From positions 1 through 26,565 of IMG/VR virus record IMGVR_UViG_3300043137_000363: a stretch of DNA of 26,565 nucleotides; one strand, written 5' to 3'. The DNA is from a virus. A program made the translations under genes and the position numbers. Positions 15,001 to 21,893 of this stretch are shown here, piece by piece. The notes beneath the pieces were generated by a model that saw only the letters and a list, made by a program, of their open reading frames with translations, did not search any database and was not told where the DNA came from. Numbering within the stretch: position 1 is the stretch's first letter; every line of letters starts with the position of its first letter.

Positions 15001-16481
15001 TGACAGTTAACGGTACTACAATTAGTTTAGGTGGAACTGGTTCTTTCAGCACAGCAAGTGTCAGCGAAGATCCAAGTGCTACTACAACTAGCGGTACAAT
15101 GTACTTCACTGAAGGCCGTGCTCGCAGTGCAATCAGCTTGACAACAAGCGATACAACTGTATTAGACTATGATGCAGTAACTGGTGCATTCACATTCAAC
15201 TTATCTGGTTTAGATACCAGCGAAGTTGCTGAAGATCCAGCAGCAACAACAGGCAGTGGTACAATGTACTTTACAAACACTCGTGCTCGCAACGCAGTAA
15301 GTGCAAGCGACTTGGGTGGTGATGGTAGCTTCAGCTACGATCCAACAACTGGTACATTTGAATACACAGGTCCAAGTGCCGCAGAAGCTCGCGCTCACAT
15401 CAGTGCAACAACAGCTTCTGGTGTAACATACAATAGTACAAGTGGTGTTATTGCATTGGCTGCTATTCCAAACAGCTCATTGACAAACGATAGCGTAACA
15501 GTTAACGGTCAATCAGTTGCATTGGGTGGTAGTACAACTTTAGACACTGACGATATTGGTGAAGGTGCTACAAATGAGTACTTTACACAAGCTCGTGCTC
15601 GTAACGCTGTTAGCTTAACAACAAGTGATCCAAGCGTTTTATCTTATAATGCTTCAACTGGTGCCTTTACATTCAGCTTGGCTGGTATTGACACTGACGA
15701 AGTACAAGAGTTGCCAAATGCAATCAACCAATACTTCACAACAGCTCGTGCTCGTGCTAGCGTAAGTAACGGTTCTAACATCAACTATGATGCCGCAACT
15801 GGTGTTATCAGCACATTGGCTGCTGTACACAGTGTTAACGGTCAAACTGGTGTTGCAGTATTAGACACAGACGATGTCAGCGATGTAGGAGCTACTAACA
15901 AGTACTTCACGCAGGCAGCGGCTCGTGGCGCTATTGCATTGACAACTGATAATCCTGCTATCCTAGACTACGCTCCAGGTACAGGCGACTTTACATTTGT
16001 AACTCCAACAACTGACGCTATTGCTGAAGGTGCTACTAACCAGTATCACACTACAGCTAGAGTAGATGCTCGTATTGCAGCCGCAAGTGTTTTAGACTTG
16101 GCCGACGTTACTTTAGATGCAAACAACTCTTTAAGCGATGGTTACTCTTTGGTTTACAATGCGGCATTACAAGCATTTGTTGCACAGAACGTTACTGTTA
16201 CAGTAACAACAATGAACTTCACAGGTGATGGTACAACAACAAGTTTCAATACTCAGTTGCCAGTTAACACTATCAATGACGTTCAAGTGTTTATTAACGG
16301 TTTGATTCAAGCCCCAACATACTCTTTCACAATTAACACAGTTAATGACGAAACAAGTATCGTGTTTGACGCCGCTCCAGAAGCCAACGATTTCATTATG
16401 GTTCGTTTAACACCAACTGCACAGTTAAGTGCTGGTGGTATCTTGAACGAAAGTAGTTCAATCGACGGTGGTACATACTAA
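12060..16481 (+). CDS. giant repetitive tail fibre protein
   Basis: A 1473-residue fibre, the largest gene of the window. The N-terminal region (1-120) includes TATTQIASTGFVSTAVSDL and an ATKGYVDGL motif, both common in phage fibre shafts. From about residue 125 to 1342 I count 18 variants of a unit of the form T[D/S]D-x-x-EG-xTN-x-YFT-x-x-RARxxIS. Intervening blocks are of the type DGSFTYNxxTGxFTYTGPS and TYNSTSGVIALSAIPNASLTN. Near 740-870 a different module appears (GDLTVQGTLTAIQSNTVEIAD, then VTGNVTGALTGNADTATALQ). A C-terminal NGLIQAPTYSF module and the end SSIDGGTY follow. It likely forms a long trimeric adsorption fibre. AAAGAGG precedes the ATG; a strong terminator follows. Confidence 0.85.
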   Translation: MPIIKARSSSIINSVDLRGTPTAATAAPGTATTQIASTGFVSTAVSDLINSAPAVLDTLSELAAAISNDASFAATITTALAGKVAKSGDTMTGFLTLSADPAADLHAATKGYVDGLINAQMIYSTDDVLEGSLNLYYHTAAVRSDIGLASDNQSVLSYSSATGQFTYTHPTSDGILEGQTNKYYHTSAVRGDISLNSDDNAILSYSNVIGEFTFTTPDTDKIVEGSINQYFTTARARNSISNGSNINYDAATGIISTQAAVWSVNGQTGAVTLTTDDVTQGSTNLYFTNALAQGAISLTTNDNTILTYANGAFTFNKPNTDKVAEGTNNLYHTTGRARASISVAGWSNLSYDANSGVITVTAPTTDDVAEGSTNKYYTAGRVRNEFSATDAGGDGSFAYDSTTGVFTYTGPSAAEARAHFSATTNTGAQYDPATGVFSLSAIPNASLSNSDVTINNQTVALGGSTTLDTDDIGEGSTNEYFTQGRARSAISLTSNKASVLDYDATTGAFTFNLANQTTDDIAEGATNLYYQTARTRSDVSAIDAGGDGSFTYNQGTGEFTYTGPSALETRAHFSATTATGVTYNSTSGVIALSAIPNASLTNSDVTVNGQTVALGGSTTLDTDDIGEGANNLYYTQARFDSAFAAKDTDDLTEGSNLYYTQARFDTALAAKDTSDVAEDANATATSGTQYFTQSRARATLSGGTGVTYNSTSGVISIGQAVGTTDNVTFNNMTVAGDLTVQGTLTAIQSNTVEIADINLTLAKGAANAAVANNAGLTIDGANATITYLSGSDSWNFNKDVNINGGLSVTTSLSAPVFNGDLVGNVTGNVTGALTGNADTATALQTARTIQGVAFDGTGNITVVTAGTGVTVTGTAVAIGQAVGTSDSVTFAGVTAATFTGDLTGNVTGNVTGQVSSIANHDTSDLAEDPSATVTSGTMYFTEGRARNVVSANTNSGVTYNSTTGVIALSAIPNASLTNSSLTVNGTTISLGGTGSFSTASVSEDPSATTTSGTMYFTEGRARSAISLTTSDTTVLDYDAVTGAFTFNLSGLDTSEVAEDPAATTGSGTMYFTNTRARNAVSASDLGGDGSFSYDPTTGTFEYTGPSAAEARAHISATTASGVTYNSTSGVIALAAIPNSSLTNDSVTVNGQSVALGGSTTLDTDDIGEGATNEYFTQARARNAVSLTTSDPSVLSYNASTGAFTFSLAGIDTDEVQELPNAINQYFTTARARASVSNGSNINYDAATGVISTLAAVHSVNGQTGVAVLDTDDVSDVGATNKYFTQAAARGAIALTTDNPAILDYAPGTGDFTFVTPTTDAIAEGATNQYHTTARVDARIAAASVLDLADVTLDANNSLSDGYSLVYNAALQAFVAQNVTVTVTTMNFTGDGTTTSFNTQLPVNTINDVQVFINGLIQAPTYSFTINTVNDETSIVFDAAPEANDFIMVRLTPTAQLSAGGILNESSSIDGGTY
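12432..16085 (+). repeat. 18-copy fibre repeat array
   Basis: Eighteen degenerate copies of the EG-xTN-x-YFT-x-x-RAR unit lie within the giant fibre gene, spaced irregularly by other fibre blocks. DNA identity between some blocks is very high. The 71-base segments at 13797-13867 and 14925-14995 differ at one base, and 13438-13530 and 15519-15611 are close copies. Such repeats allow copy-number change by recombination. Confidence 0.85.
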
Positions 16482-16508
16482 TCTTAAAGAAATTTAAGTT
16501 TATGTAGT

Positions 16509-16535
16509 GAAAAGGGGCAGAAATGCCCCTTTTCT
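16509..16535 (+). terminator. terminator after the giant fibre gene
   Basis: GAAAAGGGGCA pairs with TGCCCCTTTTC around a GAAA tetraloop and is followed by TTTTCT. It is a perfect 11-bp stem, 27 bases after the stop codon. Confidence 0.92.
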
Positions 16536-16569
16536 TTTCTATTATAGAAGACTCCTCACTGGCACTTTA

Positions 16570-16577
16570 TATAAATA
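16570..16577 (+). promoter_or_regulatory. consensus T4 late promoter TATAAATA
   Basis: An exact TATAAATA lies between the fibre terminator and the next fibre gene, 33 bases before the ATG. It is the only perfect T4 consensus in the window and supports the late-promoter reading of the xxTAAATA sites. Confidence 0.75.
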
Positions 16578-16610
16578 AGTCAACGTTTACTACGTATATA
16601 TCAAGTCAAA

Positions 16611-17111
16611 ATGCCAATTTTTCGCGGAAAAGAGATAGTCAGTTCTAATTCAGACAGTAAAGACAGCGTCAGGGTTGCCACACGATCTAACTTATTGCTG
16701 ACTGATATGGTGTTATCCGTTGATGAGATTGACTTGGTTCATCGCGATCGAGTATTATTAGCTGGGCAAACTAATGCTGCACAAAATGGAATTTACATTT
16801 GGAACATTTTTACTAAAAAACTAGTTAGAGCACCTGATGCAGATTCTATGTATGAAGTATCTGGGGGCATGCGAGTATTTGTTGAAGAAGGTACAACAAA
16901 TTCCCAGACAAATTGGACATTAACAACACCAGGTGCAATAACTTTGGGTGTAACTGATTTGTCTTTTGCACGTGAAAACCGCGTGGGTAATTTTGATCAA
17001 ACTGGTACACATGGCTCTCCAACCAAAACAAATGTGATAACTCTTGACGAATCTGGGCAAATTACTACCATAACAACCGTGGATATTGCCATAGACGGCG
17101 GCGAATTTTAA
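16611..17111 (+). CDS. short tail fibre / attachment-domain protein
   Basis: A 166-residue protein matching a common phage fibre N-terminal domain: VRVATRSNL, then MVLSVDEIDLVHRDRVLLAGQTNAAQNGIYIW (two blocks, about 21-62), LVRAPDADSMYEVSGGMRVFVEEGTTNSQTNW and LGVTDLSFARE. In other phages this domain usually begins a much longer fibre; here it is a free-standing gene ending TTVDIAIDGGEF. The IDGG-aromatic end also closes the 1473-residue fibre (SSIDGGTY). It may act as an adaptor joining fibres to the baseplate. No clear Shine-Dalgarno precedes the ATG, which is unusual here, although a consensus late promoter lies 33 bases upstream. Confidence 0.75.
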   Translation: MPIFRGKEIVSSNSDSKDSVRVATRSNLLLTDMVLSVDEIDLVHRDRVLLAGQTNAAQNGIYIWNIFTKKLVRAPDADSMYEVSGGMRVFVEEGTTNSQTNWTLTTPGAITLGVTDLSFARENRVGNFDQTGTHGSPTKTNVITLDESGQITTITTVDIAIDGGEF

Positions 17112-17141
17112 GCGTATATACACTCAGTACTATGTCGATTT

Positions 17142-17149
17142 GCTAAATA
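17142..17149 (+). promoter_or_regulatory. T4-type late promoter candidate GCTAAATA
   Basis: TGCTAAATAG lies 61 bases before the S74 fibre start and 30 bases after the previous stop. It differs from the other late sites only in the first two positions. Confidence 0.5.
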
Positions 17150-17195
17150 GCTTTGGAATGGCAGGAACCGATCACCCTGCTTAACACATCCAAGG

Positions 17196-17207
17196 GAGTA
17201 TATACTC
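17196..17207 (+). promoter_or_regulatory. palindrome GAGTATATACTC next to ribosome site
   Basis: A perfect 12-base palindrome lies between the AAGGGAG ribosome site (17192-17198, overlapping its GAG) and the ATG at 17211. Without folding, the spacing is 12 bases, which is long. The core GTATATAC also occurs at 17114-17121, before the late promoter, so the two could pair in read-through RNA. Confidence 0.4.
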
Positions 17208-17210
17208 AAA

Positions 17211-19628
17211 ATGGCCAATCAAATTATTTTAAAGCGTAGTTCTACGCCGAGCAAAGTTCCAACAACTGCTCAATTAGCATTAGGTGAACTTGCTATCAAC
17301 ACGTATGATGGTAAGATTTATGTAAAGAAAGACAACGGTGTTGCTACTGTTGTTGAAATCGGTGGTGTAACTTCGGTTAACACATTAACCGGTGATGTTG
17401 TACTATCAACATCTGATGTTGCTGAAGGTTCTAATCAATACTTCACAACAAGTCGTGCCCGTGGCGCAATGAGCGCTGGCACAGGTATCAGCTATAACAG
17501 CGGTACCGGTGTTATCAGCACTGCCCAAAGCATTACAACAAGTGCAAGCCCAACATTTGCTGGTTTAACATTAACTGGTAACATGGGAATCACTGGTAGT
17601 ATTGTTCCTAGTTCGGACATTATGTACGACTTGGGTAGCCCAACTGCACAGTGGAAAGATATCTACGTTGGTCCAGGTTCTTTGTACGTTAACGGTAGTA
17701 AAGTTCTACAAGACGACACAGGTACAATTACTTTCAGTGCTGACCAAGACCAAAACATCCGTATCAAAACAACTGGTAACGGTATTTTACAATTAGGTTC
17801 AAGCACAACAACATTGCAAGTTGACAGCACAATGCAAATTACTGCTGGCAAGCGTATTACATCTAGTGATGGCGTTAAAGTTCAGTTCGGCGATGATCTT
17901 GAAATGAACAGCAACAAGATTATTGGTGTTGGCGCTCCAAGTGCAAGTACAGATGCTGCAACAAAGGGTTATGTTGATACAGCCATTGGTGCAGTAAGCA
18001 CTTCTAGTATTGCTCAAGGTAACAGTAACATTTCTGTAGTTGATACAGGTACTGGTACAGTTACAGTTACAGTTGATGGTTCTACTGCATTGACAGTTGA
18101 TGCATCCGGTGTTGTAGTTGCTGGTAACTTCACAGTTAGCGGTACAACAACAAGTGTTAACTCAAACACAATCAGCTTGGCTGACAACATCATCACTTTG
18201 AACAGTGATGCAACAGGCGCACCAACACAAAACGCAGGCTTAGAAATTGAACGTGGCGACGAAGCCAACACACAAATTCGTTGGAACGAAGGTTCTGACA
18301 AGTGGACATTCACTAACGATGGCGCAGTGTACCACCCAGTGGCTGTAAATACTGACGACTTAGCAGAAGGTACATCCAATATATACTTCACACAAGCTCG
18401 TGCAAGAACAAGTTTAAGTGTTTCCGGCGGTTCAGGTATTAGCTACAACAGTTTAACTGGTGTGTTTAACCTTAGCGGTATCCCAAATTCAAGTTTAACT
18501 AACTCCAGCGTAACAATTGGTTCAACTTCTGTTAACTTAGGTGCAACAGCAGCAACAGTAGCTGGCTTGACATTGACAAGTCCAGTTATCAATGGTGCAA
18601 CAGTAGGCGGCCACATTGTACCAACAACTGACATTGTTTATGACTTAGGTAGCGAAACTAAACGTTTCCGCGACTTATACCTAAGTGGTAACACAATTAA
18701 ATTAGGTGAAGCAACAATTTCCGCAGCTGGCGGCGGCTTATCATTGGGCACTGGTACAGTTGTTACAAAGGATGCAAATAGTAATTTTACTGCTGGTACA
18801 ATTACTGCGGCACTAGCTGGCAATGCTTCTACAGCAACAGCTTTACAAACAGCTCGTACTATTAACGGTGCAAGCTTCAATGGTACTGCTAACATTACTT
18901 TCAGTACAGATGCTACCGCTGAAGGTTCAACAAACTTGTACTTTACAACTGCTCGCGCACGTGGTGCATTAAGCGCATCTGGTGCAGGTGTAAGCTATAA
19001 CAGCACAACTGGCGTAATCAGCTATGTTGATCCTACAACGTCTAACGTTTCTGAAGGTACACGTTTATACTTTACAGATGCTCGTGCAATTGCTGCTAAT
19101 ACTTCTGCTATTGCAACTGCCAAGTCAGAAGCAATCAGTGCAGCCTCAAGTGATGCAACTACTAAAGCCAATGCTGCTAAGCCAGTAGCTGGTACAGGTA
19201 TTAGCGTTTCTGGTGTAACAGTTACTAACACATTGTCTACAAGCGGTGGTTCAATTGGTGGCGGAATTTCTGTATCAGGTGCAATTACTGCTACTGGTGA
19301 AATTACAGCTTACTACTCAGACGTTAACTTGAAGAAGGATATTGTAGAAATTACAGATCCAATCGCCAAGGTAATGGCTTTGCGTGGTGTAACATACCGT
19401 CCTAACCAAACAGCGTTGGACTTAGGTATTACTGACAAAGAAGAAGTTGGTGTTATTGCTCAAGAAGTTGAAGCAGTATTGCCACAGTTGGTATGCCCAT
19501 CAGCGTTTGAAGGTTACAAGACTGTTAAGTATGAAAAGTTAACAGCGTTATTGCTAGAAGCAGTAAAAGCACAACAGACACAAATTGAAGCTTTAACAGC
19601 CCAAGTTGCTAAGTTGAGCGGACAATAA
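17211..19628 (+). CDS. tail fibre with C-terminal S74 self-cleaving chaperone
   Basis: An 805-residue fibre. The N-terminus (NQIILKRSSTPSKVPTTAQLALGELAINTYDGKIYVK) is a widespread fibre start. Four copies of the EG-xN-x-YFT-x-x-RAR unit occur at about residues 67-90, 380-405, 565-590 and 610-633. A module with TTTSVNSNTISLADNIITLN and NAGLEIERGDEANTQIRWNE lies about residues 315-375, and ATKGYVD near 250. The last ~103 residues are a Peptidase_S74 intramolecular chaperone. SDVNLKK at Ser703 matches the S-D-x3-K cleavage motif, followed by GVIAQEVEAVLPQLV and a terminal coiled coil. After trimerisation the chaperone cuts itself off. It probably forms the host-recognition fibre tip. Confidence 0.9.
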   Translation: MANQIILKRSSTPSKVPTTAQLALGELAINTYDGKIYVKKDNGVATVVEIGGVTSVNTLTGDVVLSTSDVAEGSNQYFTTSRARGAMSAGTGISYNSGTGVISTAQSITTSASPTFAGLTLTGNMGITGSIVPSSDIMYDLGSPTAQWKDIYVGPGSLYVNGSKVLQDDTGTITFSADQDQNIRIKTTGNGILQLGSSTTTLQVDSTMQITAGKRITSSDGVKVQFGDDLEMNSNKIIGVGAPSASTDAATKGYVDTAIGAVSTSSIAQGNSNISVVDTGTGTVTVTVDGSTALTVDASGVVVAGNFTVSGTTTSVNSNTISLADNIITLNSDATGAPTQNAGLEIERGDEANTQIRWNEGSDKWTFTNDGAVYHPVAVNTDDLAEGTSNIYFTQARARTSLSVSGGSGISYNSLTGVFNLSGIPNSSLTNSSVTIGSTSVNLGATAATVAGLTLTSPVINGATVGGHIVPTTDIVYDLGSETKRFRDLYLSGNTIKLGEATISAAGGGLSLGTGTVVTKDANSNFTAGTITAALAGNASTATALQTARTINGASFNGTANITFSTDATAEGSTNLYFTTARARGALSASGAGVSYNSTTGVISYVDPTTSNVSEGTRLYFTDARAIAANTSAIATAKSEAISAASSDATTKANAAKPVAGTGISVSGVTVTNTLSTSGGSIGGGISVSGAITATGEITAYYSDVNLKKDIVEITDPIAKVMALRGVTYRPNQTALDLGITDKEEVGVIAQEVEAVLPQLVCPSAFEGYKTVKYEKLTALLLEAVKAQQTQIEALTAQVAKLSGQ
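17409..19112 (+). repeat. four copies of the fibre repeat unit
   Basis: Four dispersed copies of the same T-x-D-x-x-EG-N-x-YFT-x-x-RAR unit as in the upstream giant fibre gene indicate a shared origin by module exchange or duplication. Confidence 0.75.
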
Positions 19629-19655
19629 TCCGGAAACTAGAGGAGGATACACAAA

Positions 19656-19838
19656 ATGGCAATTCTTCCAGCAACTGGATCAGCAATTACTTTTGGTAAC
19701 GTTAAAAGAGGTTACTCAAACACAACTGGCTCGAACGTAAGTTTACGCGGCACATTGGGTGGATACTTAGGTATTGGCTCGGGTTCTGTTAGTTTAAGTT
19801 CGACATTTGGTGGACGCACAACACCATATAACACTTAA
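19656..19838 (+). CDS. small Gly/Ser-rich fibre-module protein
   Basis: A 60-residue protein: SAITFGNVKRGYSNTTGSNV, then LRGTLGGYLGIGSGSVSLSS and TFGGRTTPYNT. The ITFGNV...VSLSSTFGGRTTPYNT pattern looks like a short repeated virion motif found inside larger phage structural proteins; here it is a stand-alone gene. AGGAGG (19641-19646) lies 9 bases before the ATG, one of the strongest ribosome sites here, so it is likely made in high amounts. It follows the S74 fibre by 27 bases and is closed by a terminator. It may be a fibre tip or capping protein; this is inference. Confidence 0.7.
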   Translation: MAILPATGSAITFGNVKRGYSNTTGSNVSLRGTLGGYLGIGSGSVSLSSTFGGRTTPYNT

Positions 19839-19854
19839 TTTCGATTAAGTATCC

Positions 19855-19883
19855 AAGAAAAGAGCTTCGGCTCTTTTCTTTTG
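19855..19883 (+). terminator. terminator after fibre unit
   Basis: AAGAAAAGAGC pairs with GCTCTTTTCTT around a TTCG tetraloop and is followed by more T. It is a perfect 11-bp stem. Confidence 0.92.
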
Positions 19884-19937
19884 GTTAAATTTTAGTACAA
19901 GCAGTTGATACATAGTGTATATCAACCAGGAGTATGT

Positions 19938-20444
19938 ATGTCACTTACACAAAACGAAATTTTAGCCAATACACGATCAGTATTAAATCAAGTCCCATTC
20001 CGCACAACATTTGAACGAGAAAACTTTGTATTTGGATCAGCATCGGGTCCTAGACTGTTAGTAGCACTATGCCAAGACATTGAATTCTTAAATAATGAAT
20101 ATGGTAATGCACTCAATGAAATGGCCAAAGCTTCTATTCTAGAAGAAATGAACTTGATAAATGCCAAGATTGCAGAACTTCAAGTAGAAATTGGAGCAGA
20201 CGTTCGTCAAGCAATTGAAGATGCAGAATCTCAATATTGGGTAGAAGAACTTGCCCGCAAAGCAGCAATTGAAGCATTATGCCAATCCGTAACATTTGAA
20301 AACATGAGCCAAATGTTAAAGCTTCCGTCTGAGTTGTATGAAGAAACAATCACAAAATGCCAAACATTTTTAAACGTTATCAACAAAACAACACGTCTTG
20401 CTGAACGCAAAGCAAACATTAATAATGGCGCTGGAAACGAATAA
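19938..20444 (+). CDS. helical protein of unknown function before glycosyltransferase
   Basis: A 168-residue protein beginning MSLTQNEILANTRSVLNQ. The ATG at 19938 is chosen because AGGAG (19928-19932) lies 5 bases before it. An ATG at 19934 is out of frame, and an upstream TTG would include the ribosome site. The protein is mostly helical with coiled-coil potential (about 55-105) and contains YWVEELARKAAIEALCQ and LPSELYEETI. I do not recognise its family. The stop overlaps the glycosyltransferase start (TAATG), so the two are probably co-translated and may act together. TTG...CAA and ATAC/GTAT arms (19905-19925) could form a small hairpin before the ribosome site. No late promoter was found in its leader. 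Confidence 0.7.
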   Translation: MSLTQNEILANTRSVLNQVPFRTTFERENFVFGSASGPRLLVALCQDIEFLNNEYGNALNEMAKASILEEMNLINAKIAELQVEIGADVRQAIEDAESQYWVEELARKAAIEALCQSVTFENMSQMLKLPSELYEETITKCQTFLNVINKTTRLAERKANINNGAGNE

Positions 20445-21097
20445 TGTTTAAGAAATCTACAACAACCCTCTTTGACAAAGTTCCTGCACTAAGTGAGCAG
20501 GTTGTTGTATGTGTACCAACAAACGGGTTGGTGCATGCATTATTTTCTTATTGCCTAATCAATGCAATTCGGTACACTGAATTACACGGTGTACCAGTTG
20601 TACTTGAAATGGATGCTGGCACAGTGTTAAGTAATCAACGACAAGTGTTATCTGATTCTGCACTTGCAATGCAAGCAGATCACATTATGTGGCTTGACAG
20701 CGATATGACATTTCCTGAAGATGTGATTATCCGATTACTGGAGCACAAGAAAAATGTAGTATGCGCAACTTACTCAAAACGAGTGGAACCGTTTCATTCA
20801 ACTGCATTTTACAATATTGATCCAGTTGAACCAGTTGATACTGAAGGCAATGGACTAGTTGCTGTCAAGTATTCGGGAATGGGGTGCATGCTTGTTAAAG
20901 CAAGTGTAGTTGATCAAATGCCAAGTCCGCACTATCCGTTAAAGTGGCATGCTCCTAGTTCAACATGGCACGGCGAGGATATGGGATTTTGTGATTTGTT
21001 AGCAGATAACAGTATTAAAATATTTTGCGACTTGGATCTTAGTCGGGAGATTGGCCATTTAGGTCAACGAGAATATCGATTGAATCAGGCAAACTGA
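20444..21097 (+). CDS. GT-A type glycosyltransferase
   Basis: A 217-residue small glycosyltransferase of the GT-A/GT2-like type. The N-terminal strand is VVVCVPTNGLVHALF (about 20-34). SNQRQVLSDSALAMQADHIMWLDSD (about 63-87) holds the nucleotide-sugar site, and DSD at 85-87 is the metal-binding DxD motif. A second acidic site appears in WHGEDMGFCDLL, and the late HLG supplies a His ligand typical of this fold. Phages use such enzymes to modify their own virion proteins, host surface glycans or DNA. Its place after the fibre genes suggests fibre or capsid glycosylation, but the target is unknown. It is coupled to the gene before by a 1-base overlap. Its 3' end overlaps the convergent minus-strand gene by 59 bases, and the stop is a tandem TGA TAA. 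Confidence 0.82.
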   Translation: MFKKSTTTLFDKVPALSEQVVVCVPTNGLVHALFSYCLINAIRYTELHGVPVVLEMDAGTVLSNQRQVLSDSALAMQADHIMWLDSDMTFPEDVIIRLLEHKKNVVCATYSKRVEPFHSTAFYNIDPVEPVDTEGNGLVAVKYSGMGCMLVKASVVDQMPSPHYPLKWHAPSSTWHGEDMGFCDLLADNSIKIFCDLDLSREIGHLGQREYRLNQAN

Positions 21098-21470
21098 TAA
21101 AAAACGCACACCATTGATTTAGCTTTTTTAAGTTGACTCCTGCTGAAATTTCAAATTCGGGGTAGTCAGACGATTGCAGTATGTGCCGCATAAGAGCACC
21201 GTCTATTACAGTGCTCATTACTAAATTCTGTCTTAGACTAGTGTCAACGATTGCACTATTGAGCAATGGATGCTGCCATTCTTCGTCAAGGATCAGTTTA
21301 CGTAATTCCAAATACCATCGTTCTGTGTAACAAACTGATTCCTTGTAAAGCTTATTGAGTAATGGATTGTTTAACCACGGTCTCCAACAATGTTGATAAT
21401 TTATTTGATGGTGTGGCCCATCATATAGTTGCTTTGGTGAAATTGTTGTATTTTTAATCAGCCGGAGCAT
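21039..21470 (-). CDS. unknown protein, last gene of the gp14-gp15 unit
   Basis: A 143-residue protein, rich in Trp/Tyr/His near the N-terminus (QLYDGPHHQINYQHCWRPWL) with helical segments TERWYLELRKLILDEEWQHPLL and MSTVIDGALMRHILQSS. I do not recognise it. The ATG overlaps the end of the Nudix gene by 17 bases in another frame, suggesting coupling. The 3' end overlaps the convergent glycosyltransferase by 59 bases, leaving no room for a terminator between the units. It is supported as a real gene by its tight tiling with the upstream gene and its amino-acid composition. Confidence 0.6.
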   Translation of the reverse strand: MLRLIKNTTISPKQLYDGPHHQINYQHCWRPWLNNPLLNKLYKESVCYTERWYLELRKLILDEEWQHPLLNSAIVDTSLRQNLVMSTVIDGALMRHILQSSDYPEFEISAGVNLKKLNQWCAFFISLPDSIDILVDLNGQSPD

Positions 21471-21885
21471 TACTCAATAAACCTTCCAACGCTTCTCTAA
21501 ATCCTCGGCTGTTAAACATTTTAGCAGTATTTCTATGCAACGGCTGCGGCCAATGCCACATGTCAACCCAGCAATAGCCAGCAGACTCGCTATTAATACT
21601 CGGCACAAATTCGTCTTCGCATAATATCAAATAGCTAACATGTCTAAAGCCTTTGTCCTTGGTAATAAATGTATACACATGACTCATTGCAATAGTGTTA
21701 GGTACACCAGGGTAGCCAAGCTCTTCGCATAGTTCGCGTTTGAGTCCTTCAAGGTCGCCTTCTTCGTGTTCAAGCTTGCCACCCCATATTCCCCAACACA
21801 TACTATGCGTTTCTTCGGGACTACGCAATTGCATCATTGCTCTTCCAGTATTTTTACTAACAATTAATGCGCCTACTGCTCTCAT
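21454..21885 (-). CDS. Nudix hydrolase
   Basis: A 143-residue Nudix-fold pyrophosphohydrolase. The full Nudix box GX5EX7REUXEEXGU is present: Gly36, Glu42, Arg50-Glu51, Glu54-Glu55, Gly57-Tyr58. A GTG nine codons upstream would extend it into the end of gp15. The ATG at 21885 is preferred because the protein then begins MRAVGALIVS, the usual first strand, and starts 8 bases after the gp15 stop. Members cleave nucleoside diphosphates linked to another moiety (NTPs, NDP-sugars, NADH, RNA caps, oxidised nucleotides). T4 itself has NudE. The substrate cannot be read from the sequence. Its place within a neck gene unit is unusual. Confidence 0.9.
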   Translation of the reverse strand: MRAVGALIVSKNTGRAMMQLRSPEETHSMCWGIWGGKLEHEEGDLEGLKRELCEELGYPGVPNTIAMSHVYTFITKDKGFRHVSYLILCEDEFVPSINSESAGYCWVDMWHWPQPLHRNTAKMFNSRGFREALEGLLSNAPAD

Positions 21886-21893
21886 ACTACTAG

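Noticed and set aside
14606-15109. 167-residue minus-strand open frame in the fibre gene
   Set aside because: Val/Pro/Thr-rich mirror of the repeated fibre sequence; it arises from the repeat codon pattern and has no leader.
12432-16085. Possible CRISPR or tandem array because of regular repeats
   Set aside because: The repeats are in-frame protein modules of uneven spacing, not short identical repeats with unique spacers.
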